From an uncultured Clostridium sp. (GTDB lineage: Bacteria > Bacillota > Clostridia > Clostridiales > Clostridiaceae), in NCBI GenBank assembly GCA_900548455.1, contig URKQ01000004.1:1-64000 (forward strand): a DNA stretch of 64,000 nucleotides, read 5' to 3'. The notes beneath the pieces are model-generated. The model worked only from the letters and a program-made list of their open reading frames with translations. It was not told where the DNA came from and did not search any database. This document shows, one piece after another, positions 42,432 to 56,100 of this stretch. Both the position numbers and the translations under genes were made by a program. Position 1 is the stretch's first letter; every line of letters begins with the position of its first letter.

Positions 42432-43982
42432 GTGAGGGAAAATAAAAAACTGAAGATTTTTTCAAAGATGATATTTAATCCCTTATTTATACTAGTATAT
42501 GCAGTAGCTTGGCATAATTTATATGTATTATGCAAATTCGGTAGAGATAATAAACATATAGGGATACTACTTACATGCTTGGTTTTCTTTGTAGTTTATC
42601 TAATAATATTTATATGTCAGATGATTTTAATAAAAAGAGAACGGTTAGCAGAAGAATTGAACGTATACCAAAACAATTATGAGGAAGTAGATATATCTGA
42701 AGATGGTATTATAAATACAAAAAAGGAAACTAATTTGAGAATAAAAAGTATTTGGAAATATATTGGTGCTGCTTTACTAGTTATAATTACAGTATTTTAT
42801 GGTTACAAAGTATATTATACTGGAACAAAATATAATGGAGCACTTTCTTGGTATTTAGAAGATTTATTTAATAAAGAAGAAGTGACTTTTACACATGATA
42901 ATATATTTGAAGATGGTATTGATGGACTTATTACAGATATAGATAAAAAATTAGATTTACCTGATGATATTTATGTATATGATACTTTTAAAATAGATTT
43001 TAATGAAGATGGGAAAATAACTTCAATTGATACTTTTATTTATGGCAAAGATGAAAAAGGAGAATTAAAAAGTTTCCTTATAACATATGATGAAAAACAA
43101 TCAAAAAAAATGACAGTGAATTTAAATGGATATGCAAGTGGAGATTTTAGTGAAGATAAAAGTCTTCAGCCTTTTGTAGATACAATGAAAGTAATCAATG
43201 TCAAAGATATTGTTGATGAGTGGAGTGGTGAAAATAAATATGGAATTCTCTACTGTGGGAAAAGAAGCTTTGGCTATAATACAGAGGGTATAAGATTTAT
43301 TAATGGTGAAGGAAAAGAAAAAGGGGTTTCAACTACACTACAGGAATTAATAGGATATACGGTTTCGGTTTATGTTCCAGGTAAGGAGGAGAGTATAACT
43401 CCAGTTAGATATAATTTAGTAAAGGATTTAGATAATCTATATGAGTATAATGAGGTAAAAGATGAAAATGAATTTTCACAAACAGCTAAAGAGGATGTAA
43501 ATGCAGAAGAGGAATTCTTTTTATCTGATAAGGTTGGATATCGTCTTTCAATTGAAGGTGCAGCATTAGGTAGCAGGTTTTATTCTTTGGAAAAATCAAT
43601 TGATGGAGGGTTAACTTGGAGCATTCTTAATGAAGACCCGTTTAATGGGATGAGTGGAGGAAGTTCTAGGGTTACTTTTATAGATGATAATCTAGGATTT
43701 ATAAGCTTATCCCATGGCGGAGGAGATAATGCTCAACTTTATAGAACAATAGATGGTGGAAAAACATTTGATTTAGTGAATTTTCCAGAACATAAAGTGT
43801 CATTAGGTAATGGTGAGGAGTATAATCCTTATGACTTCCCGGAAATGCCTTATCGAGAAGATGATATTTTATATGTGAAAGTCGGTCAGGGAGCTGATGG
43901 GGATTATAATGGAAACTCTATGGGACTATATAAATCAAATGACAATGGAGAAACCTTTGAATACGTAAATGATGTTAAGTAA
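42432..43982 (+). CDS. Membrane protein with C-terminal BNR/Asp-box-like repeats
   Basis: 516 aa from a GTG at 42432, with AGGAGA at 42419-42424 inside the end of the cyclase gene. The longer frame from 42339 overlaps it. Two hydrophobic segments near 18-38 and 45-68 and one near 115-133 anchor it. The outside part has a region of unknown fold (~140-370) and then SIDGGLTWSI and TIDGGKTFDL plus SNDNGETFEY, which are S/T-x-D-x-G-x-T-W/F Asp boxes of beta-propeller hydrolases. They may form only part of a propeller. The role is unknown. Coupling to a diguanylate cyclase hints at surface or biofilm functions. Confidence 0.7.
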   Translation: MRENKKLKIFSKMIFNPLFILVYAVAWHNLYVLCKFGRDNKHIGILLTCLVFFVVYLIIFICQMILIKRERLAEELNVYQNNYEEVDISEDGIINTKKETNLRIKSIWKYIGAALLVIITVFYGYKVYYTGTKYNGALSWYLEDLFNKEEVTFTHDNIFEDGIDGLITDIDKKLDLPDDIYVYDTFKIDFNEDGKITSIDTFIYGKDEKGELKSFLITYDEKQSKKMTVNLNGYASGDFSEDKSLQPFVDTMKVINVKDIVDEWSGENKYGILYCGKRSFGYNTEGIRFINGEGKEKGVSTTLQELIGYTVSVYVPGKEESITPVRYNLVKDLDNLYEYNEVKDENEFSQTAKEDVNAEEEFFLSDKVGYRLSIEGAALGSRFYSLEKSIDGGLTWSILNEDPFNGMSGGSSRVTFIDDNLGFISLSHGGGDNAQLYRTIDGGKTFDLVNFPEHKVSLGNGEEYNPYDFPEMPYREDDILYVKVGQGADGDYNGNSMGLYKSNDNGETFEYVNDVK

Positions 43983-43996
43983 ATATGTTGATGAAG

Positions 43997-44026
43997 AAGT
44001 TCTAGCTTTAGCTAGAGCTTTTTTGA
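43997..44026 (+). terminator. Terminator upstream of the NRPS gene
   Basis: AAGTTCTAGCT and AGCTAGAGCTT pair over 11 bp with one G-U, followed by TTTTT. It isolates the NRPS from the upstream genes. Confidence 0.75.
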
Positions 44027-44081
44027 TGTCTAAGAAAGCTTAGTAATACGTGTAACTGTTATTAAATAATAAAATATATTC

Positions 44082-44118
44082 TGAAAACGTTTGCCATATC
44101 AACTAAACGGTGTAAAAT
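44082..44118 (+). promoter_or_regulatory. Promoter with cre-like site upstream of the NRPS
   Basis: TTGCCA (44091-44096) and TAAAAT (44113-44118) are 16 bp apart. TGAAAACGTTTGCC (44082-44095) fits the CcpA cre consensus TGWAANCGNTNWCA at all but the last position or two, and overlaps the -35. This suggests carbon catabolite repression of the NRPS. It is a sequence match only. Confidence 0.45.
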
Positions 44119-44159
44119 GGAATTACAGGTAAATATTAATAATGGTAGGGGGAATCGTA

Positions 44160-47100
44160 ATGGTAATACAAGATGCAATAAGTAATATTACAGAAGGAGG
44201 GATTATTTTTGCGAGGAAGGATTCAGAAGATAAAAAAGTACTATATAGTGATATTTTAAAGGATAGTTTAAATTATCTAGGGTATTTTCAATATAGGAAT
44301 ATTAAACCTAAAGATGAGATAATTATCTTATTAGATGATGAACAGGATTTCATAACTGCATTTTGGGCTGCGATTTTAGGTGGAGTTATAGCAGTACCTA
44401 TTTCCAGTAAAAATAATGAAAATAGCAAGAAAAAATTTTTTAAGGTATGGAATAAATTAAACAATCCCTTTGTTATAGGTACAAAGGAGAACATAAGTAG
44501 TATGTTGCAATATGGTAAAACTATAAATATAGGAGGAATTAAGGAAAGATTTTTAGATGTTGAAGATGTTAAAAAATATTATTCTGATGGGATAGTTTAT
44601 AACTCGAGTAAAGATGATATTGCACTAATTCAATTCTCTTCAGGTTCAACTGGAGATCCAAAGGGCGTAATGTTAAGTCACAATAATATTATAAAAAACC
44701 TACAAGGGTTAATTCACGGTCATAATATAAATAATAAAGATATAGTTCTATTTTGGATGCCTTTAGTGTACGATTTTGGACTTATTGCTTGTCACATATT
44801 AGCATTTGTAATGCAAATAGATCAAGTAATAATAAGAACATCAGACTTTATGGAGCATCCTAGTTTTTGGATAAAATCTATAGACAAATATAGAGCAACT
44901 ATTTTATCTTCCCCTAATTTTGGATATAAACATGTTTTAGATAATATAGATGATGAACTAATAAATTGTGATCTTTCAAAGGTTAGAGTGATAATGAATG
45001 GAGGAGAAGGAATTTCATTAAAGCTTTGTAATGAATTTTTAAGTTTTTTTGAATCTAATAACTTAAGTAAATATGCCATGGCACCTTGTTATGGTTTGGC
45101 AGAGGGGACTTTATTAGTTACCATTACACATAACCAATCTAATGGATTGCAATCTATAGCTATAGATAGAAAAAATATAAAAATAGGTAGTAAAATTATA
45201 TGTTTAGAAAACAGTAATGAAGGATTAGAAGCTGTATCTGTTGGTGAAGTTACTGAAAATATGAGTCTTAGGTTAGTAAACGAAAGTAGACAAGTTTTAA
45301 GTGATAATACTATTGGTCTGATTGAAATTAAAGGTGAGTGTGTTACTAAAGGTTACTATAATGATAAGGAAAAAACTGAAAGAGCACTAAATAAAGATGG
45401 ATGGTTTAATACTGAAGACTTAGGGTTTATCAATAATGGTAATGTTTATATAGTTGGAAGAGCCAAGGATTTGATTATTGTTAATGGTGAAAATTATTAT
45501 GCTAATGATATAGAGAGAGTTATCAAAGATAAAGCAAAGGTAGATGTGGGGGTTATTGGAATCCAGGATGACAATGAAAAAGGAGAAAATGTAATTGCCT
45601 TTGTTAAGTATTTTGATGATTTGAAAGACTTTTTACTAGTAGAAAAAAAGGTAAGAAGATCTATAAATGAAGAAATAGGTATTAATTTAAATCAGGTTAT
45701 TCCTATAAAAGAATTACCAACTACAGATAGCGGTAAGGTTCAAAGATTTGCATTAAAACAAGGATATGAATTAGGTATATTTGATAAAGTAATTAATGAA
45801 TTAGAAAAAATTAAAAGAAAAATTTATAAAAAAGAAAAAATTAAAGAAAGTCTAAGTCCAATAGAGAAGAGAGTTAGTGAAGTTATTTCAGATGTTTTAA
45901 ATGTTAATTTTATAGGATTAAATGAAAGTTTATATGAATATGGAATTGATTCTCTAAAGAGTGCAAAGATTATTGCCAGGATTGAACTAGAATTTAACAA
46001 GTATATTAATATACAGGAATTTTTAAAAAACCCTACTATAAAGAATATTTCAAACATGTTACATAACAAGAAAGAGAAAAGAAAAATAAATAATATTAAT
46101 ATTCTAGGTAATAAAGAACTCTATAAAATATCATCAGTTCAGAAAAGAATGTATGTAATAAATAGGTTAAATGAGGAGAGTTTGGCTTATAATGTCCCTA
46201 GTATGATAGTTATTGAAGGTAATTTAAAAAGAGAAAAAATAGAGTATATAATAAATAAAATAATAGAAAGACATGAAAGTTTAAGAACGTATTTTCAGGA
46301 AAGTAATGGAGAAATTTTCCAAAGAATTAGTGATGAATTAAAAATACATGTGCCAATAATTGAAAAAGAAGAAGAAATTACTGAAGAGGAATTTATAAAA
46401 TGTTTTAAAGAAGATTTTATTAAACCTTTTGATTTAAACAATTCCCCATTAATAAGGGCTAGTTTAGCAAAAGTAAATGATAAGAAACATATATTATTCT
46501 TAGATTTTCATCATATAATTTTTGATGGAGCTAGTTCTAAAATATTTTTAAACGAATTTAAAAGTTTATATTGTGAAGAAGAATTACCAAAGTTAGATGT
46601 TCAGTACAAGGACTATGTTCATTGGAATAAGGAATATATACTTGGCATTAAAAATGATCGAGAAATGTTTTGGAGGGATATGTTTAATGAAGAAAGTGAG
46701 GTTTTAAAATTACCTATTGATAATATAGATAAGAAAATTAATGAATTTATAGGGGATATAGTATGTTTTCAATTTGATGAAAAGACTACTCATTGTATAG
46801 ATGAAATGTGTAAATCATTGAAAGTTACACCCTATGTATTTTTCCTTGGAGTAATTAATGTACTTTTATATAAATATTCCTCACAAGAAGATATTGTTAT
46901 AGGAACTGTTGTAGATGGAAGAATTAATAATTTAGTTGATAATTTAATTGGTATGTTTGTAAACACTATCGTAGTTAGAAATAAGATAGACGGAAATAGA
47001 AAATTTAATGAATTTTTAAATGATGTTAGAATGAATACTTTAAAGGCTTTAGAAAATTCTGATTATCCCTACGAACACATATTAGAAAGTTTAAATTTAC

Positions 47101-50100
47101 AAAACAATGAGCTTTATAATGTAATGTATGTTTTTCAAAATCAAAAACCTGAAAAGATGGAGATAGATAATATCAAGTTAATCCCTAAAAAAATTAATAG
47201 TTATACGTCCCAAAATGATTTGATATTTGAGATATATAAGGAAGAAGAAAAGTATAAATGTGAACTTACTTTTAGAGTAAATTCTTTTAAATTAAAAACA
47301 GTTAATAGAATAAAAAATCATATGGAGAACTTAGTTAATAATATTATTTCTGATGATAAAAAAATGATATATGATTATGAAATAATGTTGGGGAATGAAA
47401 AAAAATCTTTATTAATGTTATCGAATAATACGAATAAAGTTTATCCAAAGCATAGAAGCATTCAAGAAATTTTTCAAGAGCAAGTAGTGAGTAGTCCTAA
47501 AAAGATAGCTGTAGTATTTAAAGACAAATCTTTATCATATGAAGAATTAAACAAAAGAAGTAATTCCCTAGCTTATATTCTAAGAGAAAAGGGAATAAAG
47601 AAGGAATCCGTAGTAGGTATAGTATGTGATAGATCCATTGAAGCTATAGTTGGGATTTTAGCTATAATTAAGGCAGGAGGAGCCTATGAACCTATTGATC
47701 CTAGTTATCCAAAAGAGAGAATAGAGTATATGTTAAAAGATAGTAATGTTAAGTTACTACTTAAAAAGAATAGCATTGAATTGGATATAGATTTTAATGA
47801 GGTTGTGGATTTAGATGATGAAAAACTTTATTATAAAGTAGTAAATAATATAGACATAGAAAATGATTCTAATGACTTAGCATATATTATCTATACTTCT
47901 GGTACTACAGGCAAACCTAAGGGAGTAATGTGTATTCACAAAAACATTATTAGACTAGTTAAAAATACAAACTACATTGATTTTAGGAGTAATGATAAAA
48001 TTCTTCAAACAGGGTCTATGGTTTTTGATGCATCAACCTTTGAAGTTTGGGGTGCATTGCTTAACGGATTAGAATTACATTTAGCAGAAAAAGAAGATAT
48101 ATTAATTTCTAAGAGAATCCATAAAATTATTGAAGAAGAAGGCATAACAATAATGTGGTTAACATCTGAGTTATTTAACCAGTTAGCTGAAGATAACATA
48201 GAGTTATTTAAGGGATTAAGATATCTTTTAATTGGGGGTGATGTGATTTCACCTAAATATGTTAATTTGGTTAGAAATAAGTGGAAAGATTTAATTATTA
48301 TTAATGGATATGGCCCTACAGAAAATACTACTTTTTCATTAACATATAATATAGAACATGACTTTACAACTGACATACCTATTGGTAAGCCTATCTCTAA
48401 TTCAAATGCTTATATTTTAGATAAGAAATTAAATATTTTACCAGTAGGAGCAATAGGTGAAATTTGTTTAAGTGGTGATGGACTATCAAGAGGGTATATT
48501 AATAATTTAGAATTGACAATGGAAAAGTTTGTGGATAATCCTTTTAATGAAGGAACTAAAATGTATAGAAGTGGGGATTTAGGAAGATGGAACAATGATG
48601 GGGATATTGAATTTTTAGGTAGGATTGACAATCAAATTAAAATTAGGGGTTATAGAATTGAGCTTGGGGAGATAGAGAGTACTCTATTAAAAATCCCAGA
48701 TATAAAAGAATGTGCTGTGTTGGTGAACAATTATGAAGATGAGAAATATATATGTGCTTATTATGTTTCAGACAAAAAGTTATTTGTTGAAGATCTTAGA
48801 TTAGAACTTAAACAAAGGGTACCTAGCTATATGATACCAGATCAATTCATTTCAATAGAGAAAATGCCATTAACTATAAATGGAAAGCTTGATAGACGCA
48901 ATTTGCCAAGAGTAGAAGTTAAGGAAGAAGATAAGTGTATAGAATTACCACAAACTGAAACTGAAATCATCCTAAAAGATATTTGGTGCAAAGTTTTGAA
49001 AATGAAAAAGATAGGAGTTAATGAAAATTTCTTTGACTTAGGTGGACAATCTTTAAGGGCAACATTAATGGTTTCTATGATAAAAAAACAACTTAATAAA
49101 GAAATAAGCCTAAGAGAAGTATTTAAATATCCTACTATTAAAAGTTTGAGTAAATATCTAGGTGGTGTAGATGAAAGCACTTTAGAAAAATTAGATAAAC
49201 AAGAGGAAGAAAGTTATTATAAGGCATCTTCAGCACAGAAGAGAATGTATATGCTTTATGAATTAGATAAGGATAGTACTGCCTATAATATTCCTATGGT
49301 TTTCAATATAAAGGGTAATTTGAATATAAAAAAAATAGAAAGAACATTTGAGAAAATTATTGAGAGGCATGAAGGATTAAGAACTTATTTTGATAATATT
49401 GATGGAAAAATAGTTCAAAGAATTGAGGACTTTGTTAAAGTCAATTTAAGTGTATCCAAAGAAATAGGAGAAATTGAAGAAGTATTAAAGAAGTTTAAAC
49501 AACCATTTAATTTAAATAAATACCCTTTATATCGTGGTAAAATTGTAGATTTAAATGGAGAAAAATATCTATTAGTAGATATTCATCATATTATTATCGA
49601 TGGATTTTCAATTAATATACTTATAGAAGAGTTTAAAAATATATATGATGAAAAGCTGTTAGATGATGTACATTTACAATATAAAGATTTTGCAAGTTGG
49701 CAAAATGAGTTCGTTAAATCTAAGGAAATTATAAAGCAGGAAGAATACTGGCTTAAGGAATTTGCAGATGATGTTCCTAATTTAGGGTTACCTTGTGACT
49801 ATGAAAGACCATTAGTTCAACAATTCAATGGAAAGACTATAGGATATGATTTAAATAATGACCTTAAAATAGATTTGATTAATATTGCTAAAAAATCAGA
49901 AACTACAATCCATATGGTTTTATTAGCAGCATTTAATATTCTTTTGTCTAAGTGTAGTAATTTAGAGGATATCGTTGTAGGGGTTCCAGTATCAGGACGA
50001 AGTAATGGAAATTTTGACAATGTAGTTGGTATGTTTGTAAATACTGTAGTACTTAGAACTGCGCCAAGTGGAAATAAAACATACTTAGAGTTTTTAAAAG

Positions 50101-53100
50101 AAGTAAGAGAAAAATGCTTAAGTGCATACGAAAATTCAGACTTTCAATTTGATGACTTAATTGACAGACTTCAAATTAAAAGAGATTCCAGTAGAAATCC
50201 ATTATTTAATGTAATGTTTAATTATATAGATACAGCAAATATATATGATATAAAATTTGAGGATACATCGTTTTTAAGACATGATATATCTAATAGTTAT
50301 GACATATCAAAATTTGATATGAAATTAAATGTATATGAGGTTGAGGATAGTTTTAAATTTAGTATTGAATATTGCACAAAGTTATTTAAAGAAGAAACAA
50401 TAAAAAGAATAGGCAACTATTATATTAGAATATTAGAAAATATAACGAGCAATTTAAATATACAGATTAAAAATATTGATTTCTTAGGTCAAAAGGAAAA
50501 AGAGAATCTTCTTATTAACTTTAATAACACAGAAACATTTTTTGAAAAAGATAAGACTATTCAACAGGTTTTTGAAGAATATGTAGATAGAATGCCTAAT
50601 AATATTGCGGTAGTTTATAATAATGAAAAATTAACATATAGAGAGCTAAATGAAAAATCTAATTCTTTAGCATACATTTTAAGAGATAAGGGCGTTAGAG
50701 AAAATACTTTTGTTGGAATAATGGTAGATAGGTCATTAGAAATGATAATTGCAGTTTTTGCAGTATTAAAAGCAGGGGGCGCTTATATTCCTATGGATAT
50801 AGAATATCCCGATAACAGATTGTTATATATGATTGAAGATAGTAACTGCAAATTAATTCTAACTAATACTGATCGCATTAAAGGATTGAATTATAAAGGT
50901 GAAGTAATTCAGCTTAAGGATAAATCTATGTATGGAGGTAATACTTTTAATATAAGTAATATTAATTCAAGTAGGGACTTAGCATATGTTATTTATACAT
51001 CTGGATCAACAGGTAAACCAAAAGGAGTTTTAATTAATCATGAAGGTATAATTAATTTTAAAACAGCATATAAGCATGACTTAAATATTACTGAAAAAGA
51101 TAGGACAACAATGTTTGCAAGTTTTTCATTTGATGCATCTGTTGCAGAAATGATGATGACGTTATTAAATGGTGCCTGCTTACATGTTTTGTCTAAAGAA
51201 ACTATTAATGATTATAACAAATTAACTAATTACTTAAATGATAACAAAATAACTATTGCAAAATTTCCACCAGCGTATATTATTCATTTAGATAGTAGTA
51301 AGATAAAAACAGTGAAACTAGTGGTAACAGCAGGCTCTGCGACTAACTGGGAAATAATTAATAAGTGGAGTGTTGGTAGAGAATATATAAATGCTTATGG
51401 TCCTACAGAAGGTACCATTGTTGCAACAATATGGCACTATAATAGGGACACATCAAAAGTTATTTCTATAGGAAAACCATTATATAATACAAAAATATAT
51501 ATAATGGATAAATATTTAAATATACAGCCTATAGGAGTAAAAGGAGAAATATGTATAAGTGGAGTAGGAGTATCACAAGGATATTTAAACAAGAAGGAAC
51601 TTACTAATGAAAAATTTATAGATAGTCCATTTGAAGAAAATATGAAGGTATATAAAACAGGGGATCTTGGAAGGTATCTTCCAGATGGGAATATAGAATA
51701 CTTGGGGAGAATAGATAATCAAGTTAAAATAAGAGGACTTAGAATAGAGTTAGGTGAGATAGAAAGTAAGATATTAGAACATGATGATGTCAAAGAAGTA
51801 TTTGTAAATGTTTTTGAAGATCAAACAGGAGAAAAACATATTTGTGCTTATGTAGTGCCTGAAAAAGATATTAAAGAATTAGAATTGAAAGAATATTTGA
51901 AGAAGACATTGCCTAATTACATGATTCCAGATAAAGTGATTTCTATTTCAAAAATGCCACTAACTGTTAATGGTAAAATTGATAGTAAGAGATTGCCAAC
52001 TCCGTCCTTTTCTTATAGCACTAAAAATTATGAAGCACCTACCAATGAAATAGAAAAGCAACTATCAAATCTATGGTGTGAAGTACTAGGGATTAAGAAT
52101 GTTGGAGTTAACGAGAATTTCTTTGATTTAGGTGGGCAGTCATTAAAAGCTATAATATTAAAAACTAAAATACATGAGAAATTTAGAAAGGATTTGCCTT
52201 TAAAAGAAATATTTAAATTCCCAACAATAAAATCATTATCAACAGTAATTAATAATTTATGTGATAGTGATGATATATTCATCGAAAATGTAAAGGAAAG
52301 TGACTATTATGAGGCTTCTAGTGTACAAAAAAGGATGTACATGCTATATGAACTTGACAAAGCGAGTACTTCTTATAACATGCCAATGTGTTATGAAATT
52401 AGAGGGCATTATGATATAGAAAAACTTGAAGACACTTTTAGAAAACTATTGAATAGACATGAATCCCTAAGAACTTATTTTGATAATGTTAATGGTGATA
52501 TTGTACAAAGAATAAGTAAGGATTCAGATGTAAGATTAATAGTTAAAAAGATACAAGGAACACTTGATGAAGAAATAAGTGAGTATATAAAACCTTTTGA
52601 TTTAAATAGATATCCTTTATTTAAAGGTGAGATTATAGAAAAAGATGATGAAAATTATTTACTTATAGATATTCATCATATTATTGTTGATGGTTTCTCA
52701 ATTGATTTATTGATAAAAGAGTTTAAAGAGATATATGAAGGGAAAAATCTAGATGAATTAAGTTTACAGTATAAGGAGTTTTCTAACTGGCATAATAAAT
52801 TCCTTAATTCTCAGAAGATAAAAGAACAGGAGAAGTTTTGGATAGACATCTTTAAAGATGATATTCCAAATTTAAATTTACAATATGATTTTAATAGACC
52901 AAAGAGGCAAAGTTTTCAAGGTACCAATTTTTCTTTTAAATTGAATTCAGAAGGTACAGAAAAAATTAGGGACATAGCTAAGGAAACAGGAACAACGATG
53001 CATATGGTTTTATTATCAGCATTTAATATACTTCTCTCAAAAGTAAGTATGCAAGAAGATATAACAATTGGCATACCTACCTCTGGAAGAAGCAACAAAG

Positions 53101-56100
53101 ATTTTCAAAACATTGTTGGTATGTTTGTAAATACTTTAGTTATGAGAAATAAACCATTGGGTAATAAGAGATATATAGATTTTCTAAATGAAGTTAAGAA
53201 AAATGCTATAAAAGCCTATGAAAATGCTGACTATCAGTTTGATATGCTAGTAGAGAAATTGGGTGTTGTAAAAGATGAAAGCAGAAATCCAATATTTGAT
53301 GTAATGTTTAATTATGTTGATACTGCTAAAGAAGAGGATATTTACATTGAAGATATTGTTTTACACAAAACAAAATTAAAGAGCAGAATTTCAAAGTTCG
53401 ATTTTACATTAAATGCATGTGAAACTTCAAGTGAAATAGAGTTTAGCATTGAATATTGTAATAAACTTTTTAAAAATCAAACAATAAAAAGAATAAGTGA
53501 GTTCTATATAAACATATTACAGAGTATAGCTAAGGACGTAACTATACCACTAATGAAGATTGAAATAATATCAAATGAAGAGAAAGTTAAGATATTTAAT
53601 GAATTCAATGACACTGAAAAGTATTATGAAAAAAATAGAACTATACATGCTGTATTTGAAGATATGGTAACTAAGTATCCTAATAATAATGCTTTAGTAT
53701 TTAAGAAAAAGATTTTAACATATAAAGAAGTTAATGAAAAGGCTAATTCATTAGCGCATATTTTGAGAGAAAAAGGGATTGGAAGAGGGTCTTTTGTATC
53801 AATTATGGTAGATAGATCTTTAGAAATGGTCATTTCAGTTTTAGCAGTATTAAAAGCCGGGGGAGCATATATCCCAATGGATATAGATTATCCAGATGCT
53901 AGGCTAATTTATATATTAGAGGATAGTAAGTGTAAAGTTGTATTAAGTAATAATGATAGGATTAGTGAGTTAGCGTATAGTGGACAAGTAATAGATTTAA
54001 GAGATGAATCTTTATTTAATAGTGATATTAAAAGTTTAAAAGATATAAACGAAGGTGAAGATATAGCATATGTTATTTATACTTCTGGATCAACAGGGGC
54101 ACCTAAGGGAGTTCAAGTAAAACATGATGGTGTAATTAACTTTAAAACAGCATATCAGGAACATTTAAATATTACTGAAAAAGATAGAATAATTCAATTT
54201 GCCAGTTTTTCTTTTGATGCTTCTGTAGCAGAGATAGTTATGACATTACTAAATGGAGCATGCTTATATATAGTAGAAAAAGATATAATAAATAGCTATG
54301 ATAAATTTATCGATTATTTAAACAATAACAAAATAACAATAGCAACTCTTCCACCAGCATATGTAAGTAATATAAGTAGCAATAAAGTAAAATACTTAGA
54401 AAAAATACTAACAGCTGGCTCATCAACTAATTGTGAAATAGTAAAGGATTGGAGTATGGGCAGGGAATATATAAATGCATACGGCCCAACTGAGGCAACC
54501 ATAGGAGTTTCAATGTGGCATTTTAATAATAAAAATTCTAAGGTAATTCCTATAGGTAAACCAATTAATAATGTAAAGATATATATATTGGATAAATACT
54601 TAAATATGCAACCAATTGGAGTTCTAGGAGAGATATGTATAAGTGGTCCAGGCATTGCAAAAGGATATTTAAATAAGGAAGAACTTAATAATGATAGATT
54701 TGTAGATAATCCATTTGAAGGAAATATGAAGATGTATAGAACAGGAGATATTGGCAGGTATTTAGATGATGGTAATATTGAATTTTTAGGAAGAATGGAT
54801 AATCAAGTTAAAGTTAGAGGATTTAGAATAGAACTTGGTGAGATTGAAAATGCAATTTTGAAGGAGGATTATATTAAGGAGGCTGTAGTAACGGTTAATG
54901 AAGATAAGTTTAAAGAAAAATATATATGCGCCTACATTGTTTATAATGAAGGGGAAGAAGAAGAAAAGTTAAGGGAGTATTTAAAAAATAATTTGCCTGA
55001 TTATATGATTCCTTCTTATTATATTCCTCTTAAGAATTTGCCATTAACTATAAATGGTAAAATAGATAAGAAGGCTTTGCCTAAGGTTAATTCTAATGTG
55101 AACTCTAAAGAATATGTAGCCCCTAAAAATATTGTTGAAAAACGACTAATAGAAGAATGGGAGAATGTAACAGGTGTAACTGGTATAGGAATTAAAGATA
55201 GATATTATAATTTTGGTGGAACATCTTTAAAAGCTATAAAGTTTGTGCTCAGATTATCTAATGAATATAAAATAAATGTTAATGATGTATTTGAATGCAG
55301 AACTATTGAAGAACTTGCTAAAACCGTATCATTCTCAAATGAAGAGCTTATTGAAAAGTTGGATCTGTTTAAGAAGGATGAAAATCAGGAAGAGGTATGT
55401 GCTGATTTAATTGGGTACGATGATTATATTATTAAGAATGAGTGTTACCTAAATAATAGATTTAGTGATAAGAAAAAGTACAGGAACATTCTATTAAATG
55501 GGGCAACAGGATTTTTGGGAGTAAATCTTTTATATCATATTCTTATGCATACCAATTATAGTGTATCTGTTATATTAAGGGCAAGAGAAAAGGAAAATGC
55601 AGAAGAAAGATTAAAAAATACACTTAACTATCATTTTCATTCTGATATAATTAATGAATTTAAAGATAGAATAAGTATCTATGAAGGTGACTTAACTAAA
55701 GAATCTTTTGGATTAAAAGAAGATGAGTATTTGTATCTTTCAAACCATGTTGATTGTGTAATAAATTGTGCAGCTAATGTTAAACATTATGGTGAATATG
55801 AGAAATTTTACAATATAAATGTAAATGCAGTAAACTTCATTATTAAGTTTTGTAAGTTAGGAAAGAAAAAAGATATTCATCATGTTTCAACTGTAAGTGT
55901 TTCCATGGGAACCATTGAAGATAGGAAAAGAGCTTTATTTACAGAGTATGATTGTGATTTAGGTAAAAAATATGAAAACTATTATATTAAGACAAAATTA
56001 CTTGCAGAAAAAGAACTGCTTAAAGCAAGAGAAGAGAGTATAAGTGTAAATATTTATAGAGTTGGGAACTTAGTAGGTAATTCCAACAGTGGTATTTTCC

